Assembly (NCBI GenBank): GCA_036674765.1
Contig: JARVKI010000031.1
Coordinates: forward strand, 1-64,000
Direction: 5' to 3'
DNA: 64,000 nt
Source of the DNA: Seiridium cupressi
Lineage: Eukaryota > Ascomycota > Sordariomycetes > Amphisphaeriales > Sporocadaceae
Shown here: positions 34,298 to 46,529 of the stretch, in pieces
Layout: each line of letters opens with the position of its first letter
How positions within the stretch are numbered: the stretch's first letter is position 1
Position numbers and translations under genes: made by a program
The notes under the pieces: model-generated
What the model was told of the DNA's origin: nothing
Seen by the model: the letters and a program-made list of their open reading frames with translations, nothing else
Database searches by the model: none

Positions 34298-35170
34298 ATG
34301 GCAGTCAAGAAGAAGAAGACGAGCAAGAACCTAGCTCATGGGCGCCCCCCAACGTTGCAGAAGCCCAAGTCGATATCGCGTCAGGCAACGAAGGCGTTGA
34401 TCAATGCGCATCATGTGTTGGAGAAGCGTAAAGTACAGGCGGTTGCGAAGGGAGACACGGCTCAGCAAGCTGCAATCGACAAGGAAATATCCGCTTTGGG
34501 TGGCATTGAGAAGTATCAGCAAGCCAGCCTCCAAGGCCAACGGAATGATCGAGGTGGCGATAGCTCCAGGGTCCTTATGGAGTGGTTAAAGCCAGCTCTG
34601 CCTGCGCTCAGGGATATGACAGCCAATCCTCTCCGGATGCTTGAGGTTGGGGCGTTGAGTACCACCAATGACTGCTCCAAAAGTCGCCTATTCGCAATGG
34701 AAAGGATCGACCTGAACAGTCAAGGAGAGGGGATCCTGCAGCAGGATTTCATGGCCCGACCACTTCCAACAGACGACTCGGGAAGGTTCGACATCATCAG
34801 CCTATCATTAGTGTTGAATTTCGTGCCAGATGCGCAAGGACGAGGCAACATGCTTCTTAGGACATTGGAGTTCCTTAGACTGCCAGGTACCCATGGATCA
34901 GAGCTGGGCAACTTTTTCCCTACTTTATTCCTCGTCTTGCCCGCACCGTGTGTCACAAACTCGCGGTACATGGATGAGAGTCGACTTGAGGCTATCATGA
35001 CCTCTCTGGGTTACACAAAGACGAAATCTAAGCTTACACAGAAGCTGGTCTACTATCTCTGGGCAAGGACGAATGCGATGGCGCCCAAGCTTGAATTCTC
35101 CAAAACACAAATTCGAACCGGAGGATCGCGGAACAATTTCGCAATCATACTCCAGAGTTCGACGGCCTGA
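34298..35170 (+). CDS. BMT2: 25S rRNA adenine-N1 methyltransferase Bmt2
   Basis: Nucleolar S-adenosylmethionine-dependent enzyme making an m1A in 25S rRNA (A2142 in yeast). A single exon of 290 residues. The N-terminus is a Lys-rich nuclear/nucleolar signal (MAVKKKKTSKN). The family-typical helix NAHHVLEKRK is followed by the block ALGGIEKYQQASLQGQRNDRGGDSSRVLMEWL. The SAM-binding strand is LRMLEVGALST, and the acidic/catalytic segments are ERIDLNSQ, QQDFMARPLP and FDIISLSLVLNFVPD. The C-terminal part LFLVLPAPCVTNSRYMDESRL is characteristic of Bmt2. Length and motif order agree with the family, with no disruption. Confidence 0.94.
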   Translation: MAVKKKKTSKNLAHGRPPTLQKPKSISRQATKALINAHHVLEKRKVQAVAKGDTAQQAAIDKEISALGGIEKYQQASLQGQRNDRGGDSSRVLMEWLKPALPALRDMTANPLRMLEVGALSTTNDCSKSRLFAMERIDLNSQGEGILQQDFMARPLPTDDSGRFDIISLSLVLNFVPDAQGRGNMLLRTLEFLRLPGTHGSELGNFFPTLFLVLPAPCVTNSRYMDESRLEAIMTSLGYTKTKSKLTQKLVYYLWARTNAMAPKLEFSKTQIRTGGSRNNFAIILQSSTA

Positions 35171-37640
35171 GCTGCAGAAAAGGGCACACCAAAAGCAACC
35201 CCCTATTCTCCCATCGCAGCCTCATTTGCGAACGTATTGCAGAAGGATCGACACTTGTCTCACGTCGTAGACCATTGATATGTGCGCAAAACTGCGCCTT
35301 TCCAGCGCTCGTATCAGACTAATAGCATTCGGGGTTACACCGCGGGTCGTGCCGACTGTTGCGGTCTTCCCTTGACACAGCATTGCTGATGGTCGATTCC
35401 TAGTCGGGGGTTGGCCCAGGACTATCTAGGCCGGGCGTTGCGAGTAGGGGCTGCTTCGACCTCCGAAGGCTGAGGATCGTCAGTCATCTGGTCTGACCCC
35501 GCAACCCCAAAGGCTTGGTTGGGTCTATGCGTACGACCGACAATTTGTCCCACACTTTTGGTCAGACGACATAGGCTGTGTGGAGAAAGCCTCGCGTTTT
35601 AACGCTCTATGATGTGATCGCCCATGCTCAATTTTTGAGCCATTGTATTCGATTGCAGATCACAAGTCGATGGGTAGAAATTGGCCAATGGATGCGGGAT
35701 GGGGAATCTCAACCCCACCACTGAGGCTAGATGTATAAAGTGGCGATCATCGTCGGCACTTCACTTTGATAGATCAGATAAGTGGCTCAGCCTATCGCGA
35801 CTCGTCCAGTGCCAGGGATTTGTTCTCTGTCACCATACGCGAGTCATTACGCTAGTCATCTCTCAATAGTCTGGCCATCAACATCGCCGTAAAAGAATGA
35901 CTGTCGATGATGTGTCGTATCACAGTCATATTCTTCAATTCAACAAACCGATGGGTATGATAAATATGTCCATATCTCTAGATATGACTCTACTAGTGAC
36001 AATCAAATTTCAGATCAGAGGTACCAGATAGGCGAGTCCTTAAGTCTGAGACATTGCCGCTCTCACTCCGTGATTCTACGGTCACGATGATAGTCATATA
36101 GTCATGCGGTTCTATGGTAGGATTCTGCTCCGGTTAACGGCACCCTCCATTCAGGTATGTTCGACGACGGATGGACAACATGGAAGGTCGTGGAATCTCC
36201 AATGATAATTAGACCACCCTTACGTACGTCTACTAGCCAACAGCTCAGTCCCCTAAATTATGCATGTTATGTACTCTGAACTGCTGGCTTAAGCCTCCGA
36301 GATGGTGACCATTCATGGGCGTATACCGGTAGGACAACTCGTACTGCGAAAACCTTCAGCAGCATGACATACCAGACTCAGCTTGGCGTATGGCGTAGAT
36401 TCATTTGTTGGGCGGCAATTAATAGCGAAGTATCACTGCCGTTATACTTGCCGTGATACTTCGTTCCTATGTGCATATAATGTTTTTTTATCAGTGAAGC
36501 ATATCAAGACTGAGCCGGGAGAACGGCGTCCACCGAGACAAAAGCGGAGGATAATAATGCTGCTCTTGCTGTAGATAAGCCATGGCAATTTGTGACGTTG
36601 CCCCAGCTTAAGGGTGCCGGGCTTGCCGGGTTTCACATGGCAAAACTCAATTCCTCACTACTACTATCTGCTATGTACAGTAAGATTTCGTATCAACCGC
36701 TTCAACGTCATGGCCATCGACGCGGAACCTCTGCTGTAACCTCCATGTTTTCTACCCATCGAGATTGTTCGTATTTGACTGCACCAGCCCATCCCTTGTA
36801 TCATGTAGATTCAGCCAGTCATCATTTGACTTGCCCCCTGATGAAAAAGCAAATGACGGTTTCCCTAGGTTTCCCCAGGTTTCCCCCACGTACCCCAGAT
36901 TTTAGGTTTTCACCACCGATCCGCTCGCCCTCTTTAGCCAGCCACGCTGTTTCTTATTCCGTTGCAATCGTCCCACTAGAAGCGTGGCTGGTTTGTTTCA
37001 TATCTACACAAACTGCACAGTAGTCCCGAACCTAGAGATAGCCCTATGCGGCATTGTCTCAACGAGTCAGGGTTTCGGCGTCTTTTGGGGTAGCATAGGC
37101 TTTCCTCTGTGCGCTCAGCCACGAGAAAGCCAAGCGGGCGAGGTCGAGAGCGACAGACACTGTGTACACACTCTCGCGGCAAAACATATTGACTCGTTAC
37201 CAATGTAAGGGGCCGTGCCAAAAGCTGAGGAAAGTCAACCTGCGGGGTGCAGGAACGAAACGGCTGGAAAGTTTCGGCCATGAGGGGTTGTCGAGTGACA
37301 AACGTGAACACGGGTATTTGCCTTGTCTCATTACCCCTTTTCTCAGATCTTTATTTGGTAACAAGCCGATATAGAGTTTGTAACGGGCTGAACAGTTACA
37401 GATCCCTCATTTCCCCCAGAGGGAGCGCGTAGTGCATTTGGATAAGACCAATCTCGAGGCATCCAGTGAAATGCATTGCTTTTGTTTTGTCTAGTCGTAG
37501 GCCGGGTCCTGTCTAAACTATACTACACCCAGACTCGAGATTCCGGGGTCGAGCTACCAAGGCGGACCCAAGCCACTTTGACTTGTGGTAACCTAGGTGA
37601 CCGAATTAACTGATAGAAATCGACTATGCTAGATAGGTGC
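35171..37640. other. Gene-free spacer between convergent BMT2 and UTR4
   Basis: About 2.5 kb. Short open frames on both strands overlap each other and lack family features. A short direct repeat of ggtttcccc type occurs near 36867-36891. The local base composition is mixed, with no evidence of a transposon. Confidence 0.45.
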
Positions 37641-39117
37641 TCATTCTGTCTCTGTGGGTGATTCCACAGTGACGGTCTCCTTTGGAGTTGGGGGCGCATC
37701 CCCGACAGCCTGGGCCAGCAGCTTGTCCATCCTCGTGGGCTCTTCAGCCGTCTCGCTGCCCAGTTGTTTCGGTTCTTTAGTGGGTTTGTTCTCCGTCGCG
37801 GTGTCATGCGTACCGATATCTCTGTCCTCCAAGGTCTTGAGCCGCTTAGCTTCAGGACTTTGAGCGTCAGTCGTAGTCTTTCTTGTTGTTTCGCTTTCGT
37901 CCGCCACAGCCTCATCGGCTGATCTTTTGCCTAGCGCGTGTAGTCGCTTTATGACGAAGTCGTCTTCGATTGCCTCGAATGTATCCACAACATCGTGCTT
38001 CTCATATACTTCCGGCGATAGCTCAGCGTTGCCTCGTCGATGCACAACAACGGATCGCATGCCAACCTCGATAGCAGCCTCTACTTCCTTGACATTATCG
38101 CTTAGGAATAGGAAGCTGCTTGCCAAGTATTCTGGGTGCTTGCTCGCAATAGTCTCATAACTGGACGATTGTGTCTTCAGCCCAGCGTTGACCGTATCAA
38201 ACCAATCCGTGATTAGCCACGTCAGATCTGGGGACTCGGCATTTGTATGTTTGAAGAGTAGTTTCTGTGCCGGAACAGATCCTGACGAGTACACGATCAG
38301 CTTGACTCCTTTCCCATGCCATTTGTACAAGGTGTCTGCCACATCGGGGAAAAGGGGCGCCTTGATCTCTCCTGATCTGTAGCCTTCTTTCCAGAGATAG
38401 CCCTGAAGGTTCTTCAGGTAAGAGATCTTGACATCTCGGCTCATCAAATCAACTACGTGGGATTGAAAAGCCTCCTGGTCGTCTCTGTATTCCGCAGGGA
38501 AGACGTCGCGATACTCCTTGAATTTTGGCTCATCCCACTGTGTTTTGATTGTATCTGGCAGTACTCTCAAGGCATACGGAAACTAGGTCGAGTGTCAGTC
38601 AGCCGACCAATCAGGTTGTGTTGCAAGATCAACGGCATTCTATTTGCCACTCCAGGTCTAGAACTCTGTCCCGCTGATAGCAACGCAAGTCAAAGGCATT
38701 CCAAGCAGGATTTCAGTCGAAGGATGCTCCATAACAGGGCCAGTCCAGGTTCGCGACTCGGAGCATACCCGATGGACAGGGAACATCACGAAATTTGCAA
38801 GGCTGCAATTATCGAGATGCATCGTCGATCACCACGATGCCGCTCACCGACCCGACTAGCTGTGGAAGGCAGAGTTTTCAACAGACAAGATCTTACCAAA
38901 ACATCCCGAACGAAACTAATCTCACAGATTGTTCCCTCTGGAAAGGAATAGTATCAGCCAGCTTGCACAGACTAATGCAATGCTGCCATGTCCGGCAAAT
39001 CACTGTGGGTAGGGTCGGGTCGGTGGAGGTAGGGGAGCTCCAGGAGAGAGCTGTCGGAGCTGTTCCGTACTAACCAATATCGAGAAGCACAACCTGGACA
39101 GCGGACGAGACGGCCAT
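37641..39117 (-). CDS. UTR4: Enolase-phosphatase E1 (methionine salvage)
   Basis: HAD-superfamily enzyme converting 2,3-diketo-5-methylthio-1-phosphopentane to the acireductone in the methionine salvage cycle. Three exons: 39075-39117, 38897-38937 and 37641-38582. They are joined by introns of 131 and 314 nt (GTTAGT and GTAAGA donors), with phases closing to 341 residues. HAD motif I is DIEGT, with Asp13 the nucleophile and Glu15 typical of E1; it is split by intron 1. The sequence continues ISFVRDVLFPYALRVLP. Motif II is IVYSSGSVPAQKLLF, and the motif III/IV region is FLSDNVKEVEAAIEVGM. About 85 C-terminal residues are acidic, Lys- and Thr-rich and extend beyond the bacterial and human enzymes. 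The second intron is rather long for this window. Confidence 0.93.
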
Positions 39118-42100
39118 GTTCTGGTAGTAGCTCCGCAGACCTTCCGTTCAATGCGCGAGTGCTATGCAGACTTGGACGCTGGGCGACACGGATCCCGGGA
39201 ACCAATGTTAGGCTTCCCGTTGGTGCAGAGCGGTGAAGGGTCGACGGACGCGCTCAGAGTCGCGACAAAAAAAAAGTTTTCTTCCTTCGTAGAGTAGAGA
39301 AAATTTTCTGCCCGACCAGGTCACGAAGGCACCATGCCAAATCAGAGGCAGCGGAAATGTCAATGGTGGGCTAGGTGTGGTTGACAAGGTGTCGTCGAGA
39401 TGGCGGTCAAGACAGTCAGGTCTGGAAACGGCAAGAGGAAGCCTTTTTCGGGACGAATACACGATGGAGACCCACCCAGAGCTTGATACTAAGTGCTGCC
39501 GGCCCCGGGGCCCTCTAGCCTTGCTGGCTTTCCCCTTGGGGGCCGGCTGCAGCGGTAAGGTATCGGGTGGAGTCCATGCAGCCAGCACCGAGTCCCAAGA
39601 CATGCAGTCCAGCAGGCCACTCTGGAACGATGGCAGACCGAGGCAGGGTTAGCATTTGCTTCAGGCCCGCGTGCTCGAAGCTTGGAAGTCGAAATCTGCC
39701 GCGCATGCATCGTGCAGAGTTTTTCGCGGGAACGAGGGAATGTCACAGGATGTCAAGACGCCAGCGATGTGCGGTTGGTGTCCGCCGAGCAGCATATCGA
39801 TAAGTTACCGGCTGCCATAATGCACCCGCTACTGCAGGTGGCGCGCAAGCTTCTTGCTCGACCCTCTTCTGTGCCAGCCTCCAGAAGCCTGAAGGGTGGC
39901 AGGCTTGATGCAAGTTGGGCAGATGCGGAAGGCATTCTCTGATGATACAGTAATCAGCCCGGCGAGGCCAATCGCAGTGTCATGGAGGCGCGTGAGGCGC
40001 GGCGCAAATCATGCTGATATCCAATATACCCCAGGCCTATAAGAGAACGAAGACAGTGAGTATGGATCTATACCTGCAAGCCCGCAGCAGAAGAGCCCGA
40101 GTGCGCACGACTCAGCGAATCGCTTCCGCAGTACGACGAGTCGCGCAAGTGTTTTGCCCGAGCTTGTTTGTCAATACGGACCCGGCCAACGACGAAGGAC
40201 TTATTACACGCAACACTCCAACTACCGGTTCCTCGAGACGAGACCGCATGTAGTAATATGACACTGGCTATCAGATTACTGCTTTGCGAACCAAGCGCGA
40301 CCGCAGTGTTTGGTTCGGTCACCATACCAACCTTTTCACGAGACCTCCAGTGCTGTCTGTGTCGTGCCACCCAATCATCAACAGATTCGCCCCCAGAGTA
40401 ACTAGCCAGTTTACAGGCTAGCCGCAGGAACTACGAGAGAATCGTCCAAGCATATACACGCATAGTGCCCTTAATGCAGTATGGTAGCACTGCAGCTGAG
40501 GTGCATAGAAGGCGGGAACTGAAGCCAAACAGAACGCTATGAAGCATGGTTGCTTAGCTCTGCTAACCCAACCACGGACACGCAATGGGGTACGTGATGA
40601 TCCTGAATTGGTATATCTCGCTGGCATACATACCTAATCGAAGAGAGACAACTGGCAGCGCCCAATCTGTCAAGCGCTTCGCTTGCCGACGACAGGGTTA
40701 TGGGCTGGCAAGATTTGGGATGCCATGATCGTCCTCACCGCCAACTTGTTAATGAACTTGTTAACGTGTTATTGGGACCTAACTGGCCTACATGTTATGT
40801 ATGCTCGTTTCAAGCCAGCAGGACAGCAGGGCAGTTGGTGGGGCCTTTCTTTCGAGCTCAATGCCATGCTCGTTTCAAGCAGTAGGAAGCGAATGCAGAC
40901 AGTTGTCAGCTTCCCAGACAGTTTAGCATAATATGGCCCGTTACTGCAAAGAGCAATCATCCGATATGCGAAAGGGTTTAGTAAATCTGGGGTAGCCGTG
41001 CTTCTGAAACCTCAGGGCGTACACACATACTTTTACACGCACCAGCAACACGAGAATCGAAAGGTCCGCCACGCCATGTGAATGCGAAAAGAATTCACAC
41101 TGAGACATGGCATGCCTAGCACTAGAGTGTTTACGAGCCAGGTACTACGACATACTAAACACTATCGCATGATACTCACACGATACCCGTTTTCGGGTCA
41201 CACGGCAGTAGTAAAACGGCGCAGGCAGTGAAAAGGTTCACGCAGTTCTTTTTTCTGTCTGTCAGTGAGCCGCGCGGGGTGAGTACAGATTTGAAGGATC
41301 CTGTCGGACAAGCACAGAGGAGGAATGTGCCCACTATTGCCCAAGCAATCCGGAAAAGGCGAGATAGTCAATGAGGATGGCCATCGATGGCATCATTCGT
41401 CCTGATCTGGGGTAGCAATGGCAAAACTGGCGATCGCTATGAGACATTCATTACTGTAAACAAAGAACTGGAATGAGGCCAGCTTGCATCAACGCTAAGC
41501 GCAGTCACGATAGCAATGGAAAGCCGACACCGGCCGCAACCGACTCACTTGACCATAGCTATGGGGCTATTGCCACTGCCACTGCCTTGATCAATCCCGT
41601 TGAACTCAATGCTTCTTTATTTGGAAGCCTGTTTTTCGTTTTGGGGTCAATCAGCCAGCGATTGGTGGGCAGTGATCGATGCTGCCGTACCGCGGCTATT
41701 CCTTCAATTCCCGAAGCTCAAAGCTACAGTAGGTCCTGGCAGCCTACGAGCCAGCTGCCGTAGATATGTACAAGACATGCATAGCTTCATTCTCTAGCGC
41801 TTTATCAATTCTGGGCCCCGTTGTTCGTCAATGGATGTTCTTTGACAAGTCCAAGTATCTCACGATCCATTGTTTCCAGCCCGGAGAGCTTCTGGAAATG
41901 GTGTCCTCTGCTGCATAAATTAAGATTGCACAAAGGCGGTCAAACGGTCGCAAGAGCATAGCTCCAGGGCGTCCAGGGCCGCGATATGCAGGTATCAGGA
42001 GCCTGCATGACGACCCCGTCCAATGGCTGAGCCCAGAGTGTTGGGATGAAACCCAGAAGATGCTCGAAAGCTCGCGATGGTGCTGGGACCGTGTAAACAA

Positions 42101-44594
42101 CTGGACCCCAACGGGCTTGCGTGTGCTGGAGAGTCAACTGACAAAGCGCGTGCCGGGCGCTGCGGGCTGCGGTTCTGCGGTCCAAGTACGTGTCCCTGTG
42201 CCTAGGGAGCACTAGGAACGCTAGACAGGCCATCGAGGCAGATACTTGTCGAGGATAAAGGCTACCTGTTGATCTATCTGCTTACTGGCCTCAGCTACAT
42301 GCATGCCAGGTGTCTTTCATGTCCACTCCGCGGGCTTCAGTGGCCGGGCGTGTTATCCGGTACTGCTTGCAGATGTACTGCGGTGTGGTGGGGGCTGTGC
42401 TCTCGTGCAGGCAGACTATTTGGACTATTGTATACCGTGCAGTCTTAGCCCCCATTTCCTGGGGACTGGAAGCTTCCAAGTCCAAGCCAGCGCCAGCCTG
42501 TTCACGTCGCCAGCACCCAAGCCGACCGCTGTAGGTCGCCCGCCTCTGCCTGTTCCTGTTGGCCAGCACCGGCGGGAACCTCTGTGGCTACCTGGATGGC
42601 CGCACTGTGCCTGGACACTTGGTTTCATTGCGTGCTTGATAGCGAGAGGGCATAGGCGGGTACCACGAGCGCTGGAGTATCCCACCTCATCTGTACATAG
42701 ACCTGACGGCAGATTGCAAACATCCACACCAGCTTACAAACGAAATCAAAAGATGCTCCATGATGGTAGAAATAATATGAGAGGACAGTAACAACCTCGA
42801 CGGTATCATGATTTGGGCCACCTTCTGCCCCCTTCTCCCCTTCTCTCGGACCCGCGGCAAAAAAAAAACTAAAAAAACTCCATCTGTTTCTCATCATGAT
42901 CAACAGTGCCTGCTTGATTGCACCACAAACGTGGCCCCAACAGAGTTGTCAAGTACCTCACTAACTGCCACAATCAATTCCACTCAGGTCATTCGTCATC
43001 TCCATTCCGTGCCGAGGCCGACAGCACACTGTCTTGGAATACAAGACGGCGCTTGTCGTGACCCCGGTCGGGTCCTATGTCACCCATCCATTCATTCAAG
43101 GTCTCGCTCGCTCCATCATCGTCCCACCCTTGCAAGCCCGAGTTGACCAATTCCTCCCCCCTCGTGCACTCCAATCCATGGTCTTCTATCCTACCTAATC
43201 CTCTACCGCTTCTTCCTGACCGACCTATTCCATCCTAGACCTTTTATCTTCATCCCGTTCGCTCCATTCCCTTTTCTCGTGCGATTCCAAAGTACATACA
43301 TCTAGACGACAACCATAAACCGTCTCGCGAGAAAAGAAGGATTTTTTTCCCTTTCTATCCGTACCTAATAATTACTCGACCCCATCCTCTCCTTCCCGAC
43401 CGTGGATTTCCACCCACCGCCTTCCGCAGCTGCCTTTGACCACCACCCGAGATTACCCCCATTACAAAGACCCGACCCTCTTTGTTCGGTGAAAAGCAGC
43501 TAAAAGAAGCTTTGGGCCCGATTCACATCCACTACCAACTCTCACGACGTTGTTCCTAGAATCTGGTGATCGATTCCCTCGATATCGGCATTCCGTGCTC
43601 ACCACGTCACACCCGCCTGACTCCATTGATTGCCGGATCCGCAACTAAGCCAGGACCACCCGCCTTGTATCGCAGCCTCCTGACAACAAACCCTCCGTAC
43701 AAGGTCCGACCTGGAAGAGTCACCACCCTTCCAGCCCTCGTAATCATACTCTCCGACTCGGCTATTTGTTCTTCAAGTCGACCACCGTCCAATCGCCGTA
43801 GACTCAAGTTCGTGACAGCGCCTCGATACTCGACACCAAGCAACACCCTGGTGGTTATTCGCTGTAGCGACTACGACCCGGAACATCTTGCGTACTATCA
43901 ACACGATTCAACGCCAAAACAACAAGAACAATCTCGCTCGGATGCAGCTCTAACCCTAGACCTGCGTCCTTGTGCTGATCACCGTGGTCCCTCCGCGTTC
44001 AAGCACAAGTCGCCCTGGTGGAACTATCGCCTAGTCTTCCTGCTCTCGCATTGCTCGCAATACCACGCAATTCCAGCCAAGGTCCCGCCCTCCCCGCCTC
44101 CCGGGACACAACCACCATATTACCATACACTCTTTGAATCTCTTTGAACCACTACTCATGTCCTCTTAACGAGAATTTCCTTTTCACTCTTTCAAGGACT
44201 CTACAGTCCCCCATCTTTGACGAACCTTTACCACTTTTCTCATTTGTTTCTGCAAACCAAACGACAATACCCCTCTGGATGAGCCTCTGACTGTGAACGA
44301 TTTGGAGTTATACCGTGCTTTCTTCCCTACGCATCCGCAACCCTGTACATTCAGCGCCTTTCCTCTCTGAACATCTCCTCTCGACTTTGCGGCCTACTCC
44401 CGCTGTTCAACCATCTGTCATCACCATCAGCATCTCGACCCTGTATACACGGACTCGAAAAAGTTATTTGGCGGCAAAACCACTCATAGACTGGCAAGGG
44501 GATACAGGCTGTATACTTGTACCATTACTCGTGGTTACAAAATCCTTTCTCACTTCTTCAACATCAAATACCCGTCTCTTTCCGAGACAACGTC
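39118..44594. other. Long divergent gene-free region UTR4 / protein kinase
   Basis: About 5.5 kb with no supportable coding gene. The left 3.7 kb is ordinary mixed sequence with short, mutually overlapping frames. From about 42800 to 44590 it is C/T-rich (many CCC, CTC and TTC runs), typical of a long fungal promoter and leader; the kinase leader probably starts in this part. A 193-codon frame at 43566-44147 has no ATG and is not called. Confidence 0.5.
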
Positions 44595-46529
44595 ATGGAA
44601 TGCTTCCGAAACAACTTTCAGAACGGCGTTGTCCTCGGTGGGAGATATCAAACAATCTCTCCTCTCAATCATGGCTCCTTCGGAATGGTCTTCATGGCCG
44701 AGGACCTCCAGACCAACGAGACCGTCGCCATCAAGTGCATGACCAAGAAATCTGCCACCAATGAAGACGGCCAGGAATTTGCGGTCGACGATATGTCGGA
44801 AGAGCTTTTCTGCCATCGACGACTGGCGGAGCATCCCAACATTGTGAACATGATCGATCACTTCGAGACGGACGCCCATGCCTACCTCGTTCTCGAGTTT
44901 TGCTCCCAGGGAGACCTCTACGAGGCCATTCGGACCGGCTATGGACCGCTGGAAACCGAGCACGTCAGAAGCTTCATGCTTGAGCTGGTCGATGCTGTCT
45001 CTTACATGCACGCAAGGGGCATCTATCACCGCGACATCAAGCCGGAGAACATCTTCCTATCGGAATCCGGTTCCATGAAGCTCGGTGACTTCGGTTTGGC
45101 AACCACGGACAAGTGGTCCTACGAGATGACCGTTGGCAGCGATCGCTACATGGCTCCGGAACAATACGACTCGGCGGGAGCGGGCTATTCTCCTGCCCAG
45201 GCTGATATCTGGGCTATTGGTATCTGCCTGCTCAACATCCTGTTCTCGCGCAACCCATTCACCACTCCGACCGAGTCTGATCCCCTGTTCCTCGACTTCT
45301 CGCGAGACAAGCAGTCTCTTTTCGATGTCTTCCCTACAATGTCCCAAGACACGTATGAAGTCATCGTTCAGTGCATGAACATGGATCCCGCCAAGCGATC
45401 GCTTGTCGGTGCCAAGAATGCCCTACGCCGAGTCATCAGCTTCACCACCGATGAGGAGGAGGACGACGAATTCTGCTGCCTCGACCGTCAACCCATGGCC
45501 ACCGCCAACCGCGAGCCTCTACGAACTCCCTCTATCCAAAGCCCGCAGATGGACCAGGGCGCTTTCCCCTGGGCCAAGGCTCTGCACGCCAGCCCTGCTC
45601 ACCCACTTCGACAGCTCAGCGTCATCCCCGACACGGAGAGCTACACCGAGGAATTGTTTCCCAAGTCCGAGGGTACTGTTGATTGGATGTCTTCGGCACA
45701 GACGCCTTCCATCGCTTCGATCATGACGTCCAACTTTGGTGCCTCGCTGAACTCATTCAAGCTGAGCCAGCCTCGCGATGTTCCTTCCAGGAAGCTTGCC
45801 AAGGTGTCACCGATGGCTGGTTCTTTGCCAATCACCATGGCACCCAAGCCCAAAGCCAACCTCGGTGCCATGTCCATGGTCTTCGGCCGCCAGAAGGAAC
45901 AAGTCAGCAAGAGCTGGTCTGACATGTGGGAAGAGGATGAGGAGGAAGACGAGGCTGAGCACGCTCGTCAACTCCAGGCACTCAAGGAACTCAACTCGAG
46001 GACTTGGAGCCAGGAAAGCAAGGAGAACGCTACGCCTACTACGCACGATCAGGCATCTGTGCTCCAAGTGCCAGCAGTTGAGGAGAAGCCTGCGACTTTC
46101 CCTCGTGCTACCTTCAACGACATCGATGACGATCTGGTTGCTGATGGGTTTTTCTTCCATGAATCGGAGCCCATCCATCATCTCAAGTCATCTCCTCCGC
46201 GTCAAACTGCTGTCACGCCTTCGAAGGCAGACAAATGGGCCGCTCTCGGAGAGCGTCGCCGGGCCTACACCGGGTCTTCGGAACAGAAGTCACCCAACTC
46301 CAAATCTCCGCTCAACATTGGATTTGGAACCAAGAATCAAATTGAATTTGGAAACGGCGTCTGGGACCACGCCGATAATGGTTATAACAACAAATGGAAC
46401 AAAGATCGCAACACATCACGCGAATGCCCTTGGAATAAGGGCCGAGACTGGAACTGGCGTAAGGAGCGTCAGGATTTCAGTGTCTTTGGGTGGGTTGGCA
46501 ACTGGCGCCAGGAGGCTCAGGCTCACTAG
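44595..46529 (+). CDS. Serine/threonine protein kinase, Ran1/Ksp1-like
   Basis: Predicted nutrient/meiosis-type signalling kinase of the fungal Ran1 (Pat1), Ksp1, Sks1 and Vhs1 group. A single exon of 644 residues from the ATG at 44595; an upstream in-frame ATG at 44517 would add 26 residues. The kinase domain covers about 17-300: glycine loop PLNHGSFGMVF, Lys47 in VAIKCM, catalytic loop HRDIKPENIF (Asp147), DFG Asp165 in GDFGLAT, and APEQYDS in place of the usual APE context. The catalytic residues are complete. The C-terminal half is disordered, with an acidic stretch (EEDEEEDEAEH) and a Trp-rich end (CPWNKGRDWNWRKERQDF). The group placement rests on the APEQYDS region and overall layout; the exact orthologue is not claimed. 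Confidence 0.9.
   Translation: MECFRNNFQNGVVLGGRYQTISPLNHGSFGMVFMAEDLQTNETVAIKCMTKKSATNEDGQEFAVDDMSEELFCHRRLAEHPNIVNMIDHFETDAHAYLVLEFCSQGDLYEAIRTGYGPLETEHVRSFMLELVDAVSYMHARGIYHRDIKPENIFLSESGSMKLGDFGLATTDKWSYEMTVGSDRYMAPEQYDSAGAGYSPAQADIWAIGICLLNILFSRNPFTTPTESDPLFLDFSRDKQSLFDVFPTMSQDTYEVIVQCMNMDPAKRSLVGAKNALRRVISFTTDEEEDDEFCCLDRQPMATANREPLRTPSIQSPQMDQGAFPWAKALHASPAHPLRQLSVIPDTESYTEELFPKSEGTVDWMSSAQTPSIASIMTSNFGASLNSFKLSQPRDVPSRKLAKVSPMAGSLPITMAPKPKANLGAMSMVFGRQKEQVSKSWSDMWEEDEEEDEAEHARQLQALKELNSRTWSQESKENATPTTHDQASVLQVPAVEEKPATFPRATFNDIDDDLVADGFFFHESEPIHHLKSSPPRQTAVTPSKADKWAALGERRRAYTGSSEQKSPNSKSPLNIGFGTKNQIEFGNGVWDHADNGYNNKWNKDRNTSRECPWNKGRDWNWRKERQDFSVFGWVGNWRQEAQAH

Noticed and set aside
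42303..42791. 162-codon plus-strand frame
   Set aside because: It is overlapped by equally long frames on both strands and has no family features; it is considered chance.
43566..44147. 193-codon plus-strand frame in the kinase leader
   Set aside because: It begins with GTG, contains no ATG start, is very Pro/Ser/Arg-rich as expected from C/T-rich DNA, and has no family features.
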